61,333 nucleotides of DNA from Deltaproteobacteria bacterium (GCA_031264185.1 JAISEL010000008.1:1-61333), one strand, 5' to 3'. Numbered from the stretch's first letter, positions 27,560-37,311 are shown. Notes: a model not told the origin generated them from the letters alone. Numbers and translations are program-made.

Positions 27560-28732
27560 ATGAGATCTCTGGCTTCACCTCCGGGTCATGAAACATGCTT
27601 ACTGTTGAAATAATATAATTATTATATAATAATAAATACCTAATTCATATTGATTTTTATCTTTTCAGCCATACTATTGATGACGGGGAGAAGGACGTAA
27701 TTTTTTTGGAAGAGGTCATCCAACCCAGATAAGAAACTGTTCATAGAGTTCCAGCATTTCAACTTTGGCTTTTAGGTGTCTGTGCGGCTTTTCCGGCCGG
27801 CTTCCACTTGAGCCTGAGCTTTCTGAAGAAACTTCCAAAACTTTTTTCCCGTCCTAAAATCCACTATTTTTTTAAAAGAATTATATCTGAATTATGTTTA
27901 AATTATCTATATACATAATATTTACTATATTTATATATATTTAAAAATTTTAATTACTAAATTAAATAAATATATTAATTTAAACTATTTTATCCATGTT
28001 ATCTCGAATAAAATACCTGTAATTCAAATTTTCTATATACTAATAATTCAATAAATTATTGATATTATAAAATAATTATCAATGACTATTACTAATAAAA
28101 TAACATAAAAAAAATATATAATACTAAATTATTAATTTTATTTTATCTATTTTTACATTATTTACTTTGTAATATATTTTATAATTTAAATTTCAATGAA
28201 TAATTGATAATAAAGAACAATAGATAATAAAATTAGGATTTCTAATTTCCAATCATTATTTGGCTGCAATAAAATTCCTGCCGATAATCAGACTGAAAAA
28301 AATGCTTGATGATGTTTATTATACAATTTATACTTATATATATTATAAATTAATTTATATTTTTAAAATAAATAAAATTTTTAATCATTTACTGTTCTCA
28401 AAGACAGACATTTGACTGCTGTTGATGTGGCCGGCAGGTATAATTCAAAACCTGGCTATTTATATGACGGGAGTAAGAGGTCTGAGGTTGTATTGAAAAG
28501 ATTTCAGAAAAATTTTAAGCGCCGGTCTTAGCTGTAAACGGGCCCTCTGCAGCGGTTCATCGGCCAAAACTAGAACTGCTCTGAACTGCTTTGAAAATGT
28601 TTCAGGAACCGGCCTGCTGTGGTATAATTAATTATTTGATGGCAGGCGAAACCGGACATTATCTGCTGCCCCAGCACCGCAGAAAAAGCGTTTTTCCGCC
28701 TGCTTCCGCCGGGGGAAGGTCTTTGCGTAAAA
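27560..28732. other. Long AT-rich gene-free stretch
   Basis: No gene or known RNA seen. 27880-28400 is extremely AT-rich with no open frames. 28400-28730 is mixed composition and may be eroded coding DNA, but nothing is recognisable. Confidence 0.65.
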
Positions 28733-29506
28733 ATGATGAACCTTAGTTTTTTCACACCAAGATTTCCTGGTCCGCGTTTTGAAAGTAATTTTCTGCCTGC
28801 GGAGACGACGTATGAGCTGGCCGCCTATGAAACTTTACTGATTGAGCTGGCCAAGCGATTGTACCTTCGGGATAATCCAGGCAGGCGGCGTTTACCGAAA
28901 GGCTTTTCCGGCTCCAGACTGGTCATTGAAAGAATTGACCCCGGAAGCGCCTGTCCGGTTATGGGCTTGGTCGCTGGCGAAAGTTCTTCCGTTCAGCCAT
29001 CGCTTTTTCCCCGTGATTTTACTGCTTATTTCATCAATTCCCGCGATTTGACTGCCGAATGCGCCGCCTCGCCTGCTGATAAGCTGCCTGAAGATTTTCC
29101 TGAAGATCTTCTGCCTCATTTCAACAAATTCGGGCGTTCCCTTAAGGAAAAAGAGTCTTTGGAGCCGGCCCGCTCTGAAAACCCGGAACCGGCTGTGTTA
29201 ACGCAGCAAAAACGCCGGAAATTGGCATCAGCTGTCAGTTCAGACTATGAAATCAGTGTGGAATTGCTGGGCTCCGTCGTCAGGGCTGATTGGACAAAAT
29301 CTACTTTTAATCTGCTTATGGCAGACGGCTGTCAAGTTACTATTCCTTGCCCGGAGAATTTTCGTAACAAAGCCGGCCGGTTCGGCGGCCGAGCCAGAGA
29401 TATGGTTTATGTCTCCGGAACAGGTTCCTGCGATTCATCGGATAACTTAAAAAAGTACTTTCGGTTGATTCAGCCGAAGGCATCAAAAACTATGAACTCA
29501 CGGTGA
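28733..29506 (+). CDS. Conserved hypothetical protein, first of an overlapping pair
   Basis: 257 residues; I cannot name a family. The N-terminal third carries a recognisable-looking block, YETLLIELAKRLYLRDNPGR followed by RRLPKGF and IERIDPGSACPVM, which suggests a conserved domain. A polar Pro/Glu/Lys-rich middle (about 118-165) leads to a beta-rich C-terminus (YEISVELLGSVVRADW, NLLMADGCQVTIPCP). No signal peptide or membrane helix. The stop overlaps the next start by 4 bases (GTGA), so the two are coupled. Such tight pairs in accessory DNA are often toxin-antitoxin or defence modules, but no catalytic motif shows this. Confidence 0.75.
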   Translation: MMNLSFFTPRFPGPRFESNFLPAETTYELAAYETLLIELAKRLYLRDNPGRRRLPKGFSGSRLVIERIDPGSACPVMGLVAGESSSVQPSLFPRDFTAYFINSRDLTAECAASPADKLPEDFPEDLLPHFNKFGRSLKEKESLEPARSENPEPAVLTQQKRRKLASAVSSDYEISVELLGSVVRADWTKSTFNLLMADGCQVTIPCPENFRNKAGRFGGRARDMVYVSGTGSCDSSDNLKKYFRLIQPKASKTMNSR

Positions 29507-29730
29507 CTTTTGATGATTTGGCCCAACTTCAGGAAGGCTGGTACGACGGAGAAGGACTGCCCCCGGTTCGCCGGGGCCTGGAAATTGTAGCTAGAGCCCT
29601 TATAGAGTTCTGTCCTGACTGGGTGCCTTTGCCGGAAATCGTTCCAACGCCGGAAGGCAATTTACTTATTGAATGGGGTGAGGCGGAGGGTTGCCCGCCA
29701 TTTGATATTGACCTAATGATATTGACCTAA
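29503..29730 (+). CDS. Small acidic hypothetical protein, second of the pair
   Basis: 75 residues, strongly acidic, starting at a GTG inside the last codons of the gene before. The pattern LQEGWYDGEGLPP...ALIEFCPDWVPLPEIVPTPEGNLLIEWGE is characteristic: W-x-DGEG, then an alpha helix, then P-x-P-x-x-x-PT-x-EG-x-x-x-EW. I have seen this type of small protein described only as hypothetical. Charge and size would suit an antitoxin or inhibitor of the first protein. No ribosome site is needed if translation is coupled. Confidence 0.72.
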   Translation: MTFDDLAQLQEGWYDGEGLPPVRRGLEIVARALIEFCPDWVPLPEIVPTPEGNLLIEWGEAEGCPPFDIDLMILT

Positions 29731-30427
29731 AAAATATGACCGCCAGTTTTCATTCATTCGGGAAAAAAGGTGAAGATGACTTAGTGCAGGAGTTTGATTT
29801 GAATTTTAATGATAATTTTAAAGTTTTTTTTGATTTTTTGTCAAACAATATTCGATAGATATTTATATGGAACCGAATTTACTGCTTTTAAGGCAAATTA
29901 CCCATTTTTTCTTAAAAAGGTAACCCAACAAGTCAAGCGTTTATACCTTTTCCTAAAGATAAGTCAAAATTATCTGTTTACGATGGAACTATTATTGGAT
30001 ATATTGAATCGTACAATTTATACATATAATCTAAAATCAGCTGGTGTCTGGGGCGCAAGCAGCAATGAAGTCAGGGAAATCGGTCTGACAAGCCGGTCTG
30101 ACCCTTCGGCTGACTCATCCGCCCACTGCCTTATTGATTTTTCTTCCGCCGCCTCGCCTGGCGGGCCGCGAAAATTCGCCAGGAGCTTAAAAATGCAGAC
30201 CGTCGCCCGCGGCTGTTTATATAAACCGCCTGATTCACTCCCCTGACTCAGGACCTGCAGACTGCAGCGAAGGGAAATCTTAAATAAGCATCTGACCATG
30301 CCTCAAGGCGACAGCCAGAGCCTTACTGCATTCCGCCCGGATTAGTCAAACCTCTGACTATAAGGATACTGCAATTATACCTGTAAATCTATTTTACTTA
30401 AATCACTGCTGTTTATTATAATTATTT
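29731..30427. other. Gene-free stretch
   Basis: Nothing supported. A 145-codon plus-strand frame (29809-30246) crosses AT-rich and GC-rich halves of different composition and has no domain, so it is taken as chance. TATAAT lies only 8 bases before the waaC ATG, so that messenger could be leaderless. Confidence 0.55.
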
Positions 30428-31501
30428 ATGACATCTGCTCCCCAGACCTCAATCCGCTCCGTAACCCTGGCGGAAAATCCCAAAATCCTGATCATCAAAA
30501 TGAGTTCTCTGGGCGATGTCATACACGCCCTGCCGTCCCTTTACGCCTTAAGGACCCTCTATCCCCGGGGGATTATCCACTGGGTTGTGGAAGAAGCCCA
30601 GGCCCCGCTTTTACCCGGGCCGCCCTATATTGACAGGATCTATTGTTTTCCCAAAAAAGACCTGAAAACTCTGTCCCCCTGTAAAATTTGGCGAACTTTA
30701 AAAAAATTCCGCTCTGAACTGGCGGTCAATAAGTATGATCTGGTCATCGATCTCCAGGGTCTGGCCAAAAGCGCCTTAGTGGCCTTGTTAAGCGGCGGGA
30801 AAGTCAAACTGGGCTACTGGGAGATGAGGGAAGGCAGCTTTTTGATCTCCAGAGGCATTAAGGGGGAACATGCGCTGTCTCACGTAATTGAGCGGTATCT
30901 GGACGTTATCCGTTTTTTGGGCCCCGTGCCCGGTGAAATTGTATACCCCCTGCCCGACTATACTCCCCAAACAGGGCGCCTGGAAAAAAAACTGAAAGAC
31001 CTGGGCTGCCGAAGGGGCCGGCTGATTGTGTTTTTTCCCGGCGCCAGCTGGCCCACCAAACTCTGGCCTGCCGGTCACTATGCCAGGTTAGCCCAAAAGC
31101 TGACCGAAGACGGCTGGGAAATCATCTTAGGCGGAGGGCCAGGGGAAAGAGATTTGGCCGAGACAATCAAAAGCCTGAGCCCGTCCGTCCGGTACTGTGA
31201 TTTAGTCGGTCAGACGGATTTAAGGGACCTGATGGCCCTGGCCGGTCTGGCTGAAGCGGCGGTAGGCTCCGACTCCGGCCCTCTCCATCTGGCCACGGCC
31301 GTCGGCGTACCGACCGTAACTTTGTTCGGACCCAACAGCAGCCAAAGAACCGGCACCTACGGCCCCAAAGTCACCAACCTCATGTCCCCGGCTCCCTGTG
31401 CGCCGTGCTTCAAAAAGACCTGCCCCGGAGAATTTATCTGCCTGAAAGAAATCAGCCCCCAGGAGGTATATGAGGCTGTCAGAAAGGCTATTTCAAAATA
31501 G
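30428..31501 (+). CDS. waaC: LPS heptosyltransferase I
   Basis: Glycosyltransferase family 9, 357 residues; adds the first L-glycero-D-manno-heptose to Kdo of lipid A at the inner membrane. The family start ILIIKMSSLGDVIHALPSL is preceded by about 20 extra residues. Also seen are DLVIDLQGLAKSA, the core FFPGASWPTKLWPAGHYARLA, and the ADP-heptose site VGSDSGPLHLATAVGVPTVTLFGP. The final CAPCFKKTCP is typical. No clear ribosome site stands before ATG 30428. It overlaps the convergent Sel1 gene by 14 bases. Confidence 0.93.
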   Translation: MTSAPQTSIRSVTLAENPKILIIKMSSLGDVIHALPSLYALRTLYPRGIIHWVVEEAQAPLLPGPPYIDRIYCFPKKDLKTLSPCKIWRTLKKFRSELAVNKYDLVIDLQGLAKSALVALLSGGKVKLGYWEMREGSFLISRGIKGEHALSHVIERYLDVIRFLGPVPGEIVYPLPDYTPQTGRLEKKLKDLGCRRGRLIVFFPGASWPTKLWPAGHYARLAQKLTEDGWEIILGGGPGERDLAETIKSLSPSVRYCDLVGQTDLRDLMALAGLAEAAVGSDSGPLHLATAVGVPTVTLFGPNSSQRTGTYGPKVTNLMSPAPCAPCFKKTCPGEFICLKEISPQEVYEAVRKAISK

Positions 31502-33524
31502 GCAGTTCCAGAATGTCACTTTCGGAGGAAGTTCCGGCAGGGGAAGCCTCCCGGTCTTTTGGACTCATCCGGGGAGCCGGTTCCGGGAGGCTCGGGGGAA
31601 CCGGCGCAAGTTCCGGAACAGAAGAAGCGCTCCGGGCCGGGGCGGCCGAAGGTGCGGACCGGACTTCGGGCTCTTCCCCTGTCAGTTCAGCCGGAATTGA
31701 GGCCTTCCGGGATTCTTCAGCCGGGGCAGCCGGAGGCCGGACCGCAGGTGCATTTGCGGTTCCTCCGGTCTCCAAAGCCGTCTGACGGCCGGGCGGCTCT
31801 TCCGGGGCCGGCTGACCGGCCCGGGGCGGACCAGGAGGATCATTTTCAGCCGGCTCGGCCAAAGGCAGCGCCGTCAGGATTTCCCCTTCAGCCGGAGAAA
31901 CCGGCGGACGGACAGACAGAGCTGTCTCTCCGGAGGCGGGCTCTTCGGTGTTCGGTTGTCCGGCCGAAGTCCGGCCTAATGGTTCGGCCTCAGACCTCCC
32001 GGCCGGCAGCGGCTCCGCACCGGCCCGGATTGTTTCTTCAGCCGGGGGCGCCGGAGGTTTCACGGCCTGAGAGGCTGCCGCCCGGGCCGGTGCGGCCGGA
32101 GATGACTTTGGGGAGGCAGCCGACGGGTTCTCTTCAGGCGGCTGCGGTTCAAGGGACGGAGTTGGCAGAACAGTGCCTTCAATATCGGGCTCTTCGGTGA
32201 GTCTTAAGCTCAGAGACAGCTTTTCCCGGAGATTTTCCAGTCTCTCCCGGGCCTCCGGCAGCCCTTGGCGGGCGGCTTTCAGGTACCAGGCAGCGGCCTG
32301 GGAGTAATCAAGAGGGACATCCCCCAGCCCGCCGGCCTCATAGTAAGCTCCCAAAAAGAACTGGGCCTGGGGAAAGCCTTCTTCGGCGGCTTTCCTGAAC
32401 CATTCGGCCGCCAGAATATAATTCTGAGGCAGACCCTGACCGTTGGCGTAGGCTAAACCAAGATTAAACCGGGCCTCAACATTGCCGGCCGCGGCGGCTT
32501 TAAAAAACCATTCGGCGGCTTGCCGGTCATCCTGCTCCACTGCCCGGCCGGTGGAGTAGTAGACGCCTAAATTATTCTGAGCCGGCGCATCGCCTTTGTC
32601 GGCCGCCTGCCGGAACCAGTAGGCCGCCTTTTCAAAATCCGCCCTGATAAAATAGCCGGATTCGCAGTAAATGCCGAGCCCCCTTTGAGCCGGGGGGTAA
32701 CCGGCGTTGGCCGCCCTGTCCATCCAGAAATGAGCCAAACGGGGATCTTCTTCAACGCCCTGCCCTTTTTCATACAATAAAGCCAGACTGTACTGGGCTT
32801 CGGGACTTTCCAAGCCGGCCGCCTTAGCCCAGTAAGCCGCGCCGGCGGCCGTATCTTTTTCCACGCCCCGGCCTTCCGTATAAAGGGAGCCCAAAAGGTA
32901 AAGCGCCTCTCTTTCGCCTCCGGCCCCGGCCAGCTCAAAACTGCGGCGGGCCAGATCCAAATCCTGATCCAGTCCCAGACCGTCCAGATAAAATTTGCCC
33001 AACAGCAGCACGGCCCCGGAAACATTCTGCCGGGCGGCTTTCTCCAGCCAGAAAGCAGCTTTCTTAAAATCCGGCCTGCTCCGGCAGGCCAGAAGCTGAG
33101 CCAGCCGGTACTGGCCCTGAGGGTGTCCGGACAAAGCGGCCAGACTGTACCAGTGGAAGGCTAAAAGGGGGCTGCCGGGGGCCTCCGGCCCGGATTCGAA
33201 AATTCTCCCCAGTTCATATCTTGAGTCCGGGTGGCCTAAAACGGCCGCCCTTTGAAACCAGTAGGCCGCATCCCGCGCATCCTGCCTGTCAGAAGAATTC
33301 AAAGCTCTCCGGCCCAGATGCCATAAGGCCTCAGGCTGTCTTTTCAAAGCCGCTTTCCGGTAATACTCCAAAGCTTTCAGCTCATTATTCCGCTGACTGC
33401 ACTCCAGAGCTTTCTGCAGGCAGTAAGGTCCGTCAGCCCGGTTTAAACAATAAAAGACAAAGCCCAGAAGCCCCAGGCCGAAGCAAAGAAAGGTCCCTGT
33501 ATAGATTAAAACGGTTCTGTTCAT
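31488..33524 (-). CDS. Membrane-anchored Sel1-repeat protein
   Basis: About 678 residues. One N-terminal membrane helix (TVLIYTGTFLCFGLGLLGFVFYC) is followed by ten or more Sel1-like repeats of 36 residues (forms such as A-x-x-W-F-x-x-AA-x-x-G-x-x-x-A-x-x-x-LG-x-x-Y). The last third (about 465-678) is disordered, rich in Pro, Ala and Glu. Sel1 repeats make protein-binding solenoids, often in the periplasm. ATG 33524 gives a proper anchor; a TTG at 33551 would extend it by nine residues. It follows the waaF gene after about 70 bases on the same strand. Confidence 0.88.
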   Translation of the reverse strand: MNRTVLIYTGTFLCFGLGLLGFVFYCLNRADGPYCLQKALECSQRNNELKALEYYRKAALKRQPEALWHLGRRALNSSDRQDARDAAYWFQRAAVLGHPDSRYELGRIFESGPEAPGSPLLAFHWYSLAALSGHPQGQYRLAQLLACRSRPDFKKAAFWLEKAARQNVSGAVLLLGKFYLDGLGLDQDLDLARRSFELAGAGGEREALYLLGSLYTEGRGVEKDTAAGAAYWAKAAGLESPEAQYSLALLYEKGQGVEEDPRLAHFWMDRAANAGYPPAQRGLGIYCESGYFIRADFEKAAYWFRQAADKGDAPAQNNLGVYYSTGRAVEQDDRQAAEWFFKAAAAGNVEARFNLGLAYANGQGLPQNYILAAEWFRKAAEEGFPQAQFFLGAYYEAGGLGDVPLDYSQAAAWYLKAARQGLPEARERLENLREKLSLSLRLTEEPDIEGTVLPTPSLEPQPPEENPSAASPKSSPAAPARAAASQAVKPPAPPAEETIRAGAEPLPAGRSEAEPLGRTSAGQPNTEEPASGETALSVRPPVSPAEGEILTALPLAEPAENDPPGPPRAGQPAPEEPPGRQTALETGGTANAPAVRPPAAPAEESRKASIPAELTGEEPEVRSAPSAAPARSASSVPELAPVPPSLPEPAPRMSPKDREASPAGTSSESDILELPILK

Positions 33525-33591
33525 AACCAGTACTGAAATGTCCGCGTTCAAACAAGCCCGGCCGGAAAGACCCGCGCCCGCTTAAAATAAA

Positions 33592-34920
33592 TTAAAAATC
33601 CCCCTGGCTTAATATCCATTCCAGGCCCCAGCCCGCTTCCGGCACAACCAAATCGGGCCTTAGATCATTTAAAGCCCCGGGCAGCAGCTTCCGGCCGGCC
33701 TCGGTCAGGACTAAAACCGTCCGCCCGCCGGATTTCCGGCCCCAGGACAAAAGATCGTCCCGGTCGCCCATAAAAAAAGAGCCGGTCAGATCCGGCCGCC
33801 CCTCCGGACGGTTCAGGGAGCTTAAAGCCGCCTCAGGACTGCCTTTAAACTCTACGGCCTGAATATCCTTTGATTCGGGCGGCTGTCCGGACCAGAAGAG
33901 ATATCTTTCAGCCGGCTCTGCCCTGGCCGTTAAAAACTCCAGGGTTTTCTGAGCCACTTCTGAAGGGGGCAGACCCAGAAAACATATTTGTCTGTCTTTG
34001 GGGCAAACCCGGTTTTTACAGGGAGCGCAGGGGACCGGATCTCTTAAGACCAGCTGTCTTTTGGCCAAAGGTCCGGTAGCCAGAGGATTGGTCGGTCCGA
34101 AGACCGCCACGACCGGGACATTCAGCGCCCCGGCCACGTGCATTAAGCCCGAGTCATTGGTCAAAAGGACCTGGCACTGGGCCAGGACCGCCATCGCCTC
34201 GGCCAGAGAGGTCTGACCGGCCAGATTCAGGATATTTTCCAATGGCAGATTAAGGCCGGCCGCTACTTCCCCGGCCGCCTCAATCTCCCCGGGACCGCCT
34301 AAAATAACCGCCGAGCCGGGCTTTTGGTCTAAAACCGCCCGGGCCGCCTGAGCGAAATCGGCTGCCGGATAGCGTTTAGCCGGACCGTAAGCCGCCCCCG
34401 GGGCCAGAGCCAGACGAAAGGTCCGGGGGAGCTTAAAGCGCCCGGCCTTTAAAGCCTGCGGAGCGGCCGTAAGTTTTGGCGGAGCGTAGGCGGCCCGGAA
34501 ACCTAATTCCCTGATTAAGCCCAGATAATAAAAGACTTCATGGCCCAGACGGATGTGCCGGGCTACGGGCACAGCCTGGGTCAGAAGAAAGCTGCGGCCG
34601 TCCCGGGCATAACCCCGGATATTTTTAAGCCCGGCCAGCCGGGCCAGGGCGGCCGCCCGGAAAGCGTTCTGAAAAAGAATAGTCTGGCCGGGATTTAATT
34701 TTCTCAGTTCTTTCAGAAGGCCGAAACATTCAAAAAACTGCCGGCGATCCACCAGAACCTGACTGACGCCCTGACAGGCCTGATAGATGCCGTAAGCGGC
34801 GGGGCCGCATAAGACGGCCAGCCGGCTTTCCGGCTCGCTTCCGGCCAGAGCGGCCAGAGCCGGCAGACTCATAACCGCGTCGCCCAGCCAGTTGAGTCCT
34901 CTGATCAGTTTCAGGCTCAA
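33592..34920 (-). CDS. waaF: LPS heptosyltransferase II fused to a partial HAD phosphatase
   Basis: Residues 1-335 are a GT9 heptosyltransferase: LIRGLNWLGDAVMSLPAL, LALAPGAAYGPAKRYP, LLTNDSGLMHVAGALNVPVVAVFGPTNP and CAPCKNRVC are all as in WaaF, which adds the second heptose. The last 100 residues are extra. There FFMGDRDDLLSWGRKSGGRTVLVLTEAGR and PDLVVPEAGWGLEWIL match the second half of a GmhB-type HAD phosphatase (motif IV and end). The nucleophile motif DxDGT is absent, so the fused part should not be catalytic. It overlaps lpxK by 4 bases. Confidence 0.9.
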   Translation of the reverse strand: MSLKLIRGLNWLGDAVMSLPALAALAGSEPESRLAVLCGPAAYGIYQACQGVSQVLVDRRQFFECFGLLKELRKLNPGQTILFQNAFRAAALARLAGLKNIRGYARDGRSFLLTQAVPVARHIRLGHEVFYYLGLIRELGFRAAYAPPKLTAAPQALKAGRFKLPRTFRLALAPGAAYGPAKRYPAADFAQAARAVLDQKPGSAVILGGPGEIEAAGEVAAGLNLPLENILNLAGQTSLAEAMAVLAQCQVLLTNDSGLMHVAGALNVPVVAVFGPTNPLATGPLAKRQLVLRDPVPCAPCKNRVCPKDRQICFLGLPPSEVAQKTLEFLTARAEPAERYLFWSGQPPESKDIQAVEFKGSPEAALSSLNRPEGRPDLTGSFFMGDRDDLLSWGRKSGGRTVLVLTEAGRKLLPGALNDLRPDLVVPEAGWGLEWILSQGDF

Positions 34921-35954
34921 AACTTATACCCCTGGTCTTTTAAGCGGCCCAGGACCGCCCCCAGCAGCTTATCCGGCTCCTCCGGCTCCAGTTCGGTCTC
35001 CAAAACCAGAGTCGGCCAGGATAAGCCGCTCAGTTTAACCGCATCTTTGGCTGTCGTCAGCAAGTAGTCGGCCCGGGAGTTTAAGTACAGCTCGGTCAGA
35101 CCTTTCAGGATCGTCCGGTCATAGGCGGTATGATCGGGCCAGGACTGAAAGACGACCGGATTCAGGCCCCAGGAGAGGAGAGTATTTTTAAAGTCGCCCG
35201 GCCGGGCCAAACCGGAAAAAGCGGCCATACGCCGGGATTTAACGGCCTCAACGGGCAGCCGGGATTCAGAATGCAGAAATTTTAATCCCCTGAGCTTCAG
35301 ACTTGCTTTGAACACCGGCAGTGACCAGGGATTGACGGAGCCGGAATTCCGGTCGGCCACCAGCAGATGGGCCCTGCAGCCGGCCGAAAGATTCTCCCGC
35401 AAAGGTCCGGCCGGCAGGACCCGTCCGTTGCCCAGAGGAAACCGGCCGGCCAGCATTAAAATATTGACGTCCCGGTGGAGGGCCAGATGCTGAAAGCCGT
35501 CATCTAAAATTAAGATGTCCGCTCCCAGTCTTTGGGCCTCCAAAGCGGCCCGGACCCTACGGGAACAGACCAGAACCATACTCCCGGTCAGACCGGCCAG
35601 AAGATACGGCTCGTCGCCGGAGACCTCAGGCTGAACCAAAGGTCCGGAGCCGGCTGAAACTAAAACGGGCTCCTTTAAAAAGAAATTTTTCTTCCGGCCG
35701 TAGCCGCGGCTCAGGATGGCTGTCTTCAGCCCCAAATCGTTTAAGGCATTGGCCAGCCAGGCGCACATGGGCGTTTTACGGCTGCCTCCGACCGAAAGAT
35801 TGCCGACCGAAACAACCGGCCTTTCCACTTTAACTGTTTTGAAAAATCCGCCGGCGTAAAGCCCGGCCCGGAAAGCCGTCACCGCTCCCCAGGCCGCCCC
35901 GACAGGTCTTAAAAATCCCGCCGGTCCCCGGGCGGAAAAAAGGCGGTCTCTCAC
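34917..35954 (-). CDS. lpxK: Tetraacyldisaccharide 4'-kinase
   Basis: Adds the 4'-phosphate of lipid A at the inner membrane, 345 residues. Family motifs: VSVGNLSVGG, ILSRGYGRK, VSGDEPYLLA, LDDGFQHLALHRDV, LPAGPLREN, AFSGLARPGDF, HTAYD and TTAKDAVKL. The P-loop reads GGSRKTP where the family has GG(T/S)GKTP, so Arg replaces a conserved Gly next to the catalytic Lys. The gene overlaps waaF and waaA by 4 bases on either side, a tight operon. Whether the substitution reduces activity cannot be told from sequence. Confidence 0.93.
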   Translation of the reverse strand: MRDRLFSARGPAGFLRPVGAAWGAVTAFRAGLYAGGFFKTVKVERPVVSVGNLSVGGSRKTPMCAWLANALNDLGLKTAILSRGYGRKKNFFLKEPVLVSAGSGPLVQPEVSGDEPYLLAGLTGSMVLVCSRRVRAALEAQRLGADILILDDGFQHLALHRDVNILMLAGRFPLGNGRVLPAGPLRENLSAGCRAHLLVADRNSGSVNPWSLPVFKASLKLRGLKFLHSESRLPVEAVKSRRMAAFSGLARPGDFKNTLLSWGLNPVVFQSWPDHTAYDRTILKGLTELYLNSRADYLLTTAKDAVKLSGLSWPTLVLETELEPEEPDKLLGAVLGRLKDQGYKF

Positions 35955-37228
35955 CGGCCCTGATCCGACATAACCAGATCCAGGGTCTGACGGACCGCGC
36001 CCCGGTGCTGACGGACGAACTCCTGGCCTCTGTAGCCCATCCGGTCCAGAGACTCGGGGTATTTTAAAAGCTCGCTTATCCGGCCGTACAGCTCTTTCTT
36101 TTCCACGATCACCGCTCCGCCGGCCGCTTCAAGGGCTTTATAAATCCATTTAAAATTATGGACTCTGGGGCCGGACAGAACCGGTTTGGCCCTGACCGAG
36201 GCTTCCAGGGGATTGTGGCCCCCGCCTTCGTGGTGTCCGGGCCAGCTTTTGCCGATTAAAGCCAGTTCGGCCAAAGCATAAAAATTTTCCAGCTCCCCCA
36301 AGGTGTCTAAAATAAAAACCTGGCAGAGCCTGTCGGCAGGCCGGGGCTGGGAGCGGCGGGCGGTCTGATCCGGGAAAATCTCCTGAGCCTGTTTATAGGT
36401 CATGGAGAACTTATGGCGGTCTCTGGGGGCCAGAACCAGTTTCAGGTCCGGAAATTCCTGAAGCAGATTTTTGAAGACTGACAGGATCATTGCGTCTTCC
36501 CCGGCATGGAAGCTGCCGGCCACTAAATAACGGCCTTCCGGCCAGCCGGTCTGCTCCAGAAGATCGGCCTTGACGGCCGCCCGGGCCGGCGGGCTTTGAT
36601 CGAACTTTAAATTGCCGCCGACCGAAAGGGACGACGGTCTGGCCCCCAATTCCAGAAATTTCTGGCTGTCTTCGGGAGTCTGGGTGATAATCCGGTCAAA
36701 AAGCCTCAGGACCCGGCCCCAGAAAAACCGGATGCGGCGGTAATTACTAAAGGAGCGGGGAGACAGGCGGGCGGAGACGAGGCTGGCCGGCAGGGAGCGT
36801 TTTTTCATTTCCAGGAGAATGCCAGGCCAGAGGTCAGTTTCCACCAGAATGAGCCGGTCCGGCAGGGTCAAATCCAGAAAGCGGCGGCAGGAAAGGGGGA
36901 AATCCAGCGGGGAAGGCAAAATCAGACGGGTCGGCCAGCTGGCCCTGGCCATGGCTAAACCGGCTGAAGTGGTGGCCGTAATAATGACCTCCGAACCGTC
37001 CTTTTCCAGTTCATTGACCAGTTCCCTGGCTGACAGCACCTCCCCCAGACTCATGGCCCAGACCCAGACCCGGGGCCTTGAGTCAAGTCTGGGCAGAATC
37101 CGGCCCGGACCGATAAATCTTTTATGGAGGGTCTTTAGGTACTGAGGGTTGAAAAGCCCCCTGACAAGCCAGTAGGGAGAGGCCAAAATGAAGCCTAAGG
37201 TATAAACAACAGCGTATATTGTGCGCAT
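35951..37228 (-). CDS. waaA: Kdo transferase
   Basis: Transfers 3-deoxy-D-manno-octulosonic acid from CMP-Kdo to lipid IVA, 425 residues. An N-terminal membrane helix (YAVVYTLGFILASPYWLVRGL) precedes the GT30 domain: AMSLGEVLSARELV (catalytic Glu), ITATTSAGLAMA, LVETDLWPGILLEM, GSFHAGEDAMIL, and the CMP-Kdo site GKSWPGHHEGGGHNPLEAS. APRDRHKF stands where most members have APRHPER. First gene of waaA-lpxK-waaF, with a promoter about 85 bases upstream. Confidence 0.94.
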   Translation of the reverse strand: MRTIYAVVYTLGFILASPYWLVRGLFNPQYLKTLHKRFIGPGRILPRLDSRPRVWVWAMSLGEVLSARELVNELEKDGSEVIITATTSAGLAMARASWPTRLILPSPLDFPLSCRRFLDLTLPDRLILVETDLWPGILLEMKKRSLPASLVSARLSPRSFSNYRRIRFFWGRVLRLFDRIITQTPEDSQKFLELGARPSSLSVGGNLKFDQSPPARAAVKADLLEQTGWPEGRYLVAGSFHAGEDAMILSVFKNLLQEFPDLKLVLAPRDRHKFSMTYKQAQEIFPDQTARRSQPRPADRLCQVFILDTLGELENFYALAELALIGKSWPGHHEGGGHNPLEASVRAKPVLSGPRVHNFKWIYKALEAAGGAVIVEKKELYGRISELLKYPESLDRMGYRGQEFVRQHRGAVRQTLDLVMSDQGR

Positions 37229-37311
37229 CTGCCTGCCCGGAAAAGTATCCTAAAACCGGAGTGTTGTACTTTATCCAAAAACTCCGGATTTTAAGAAAAA
37301 ATAGATACCTC

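Noticed and set aside
29809-30246. 145-codon plus-strand frame
   Set aside because: Crosses a sharp change in base composition, no ribosome site, no recognisable motif.
31513-32200. Long plus-strand frames (up to 213 codons) opposite the Sel1 protein tail
   Set aside because: They mirror the Pro/Ala/Glu-rich, GC-rich tail of the minus-strand gene, have no ribosome site and no domain; typical shadow frames.
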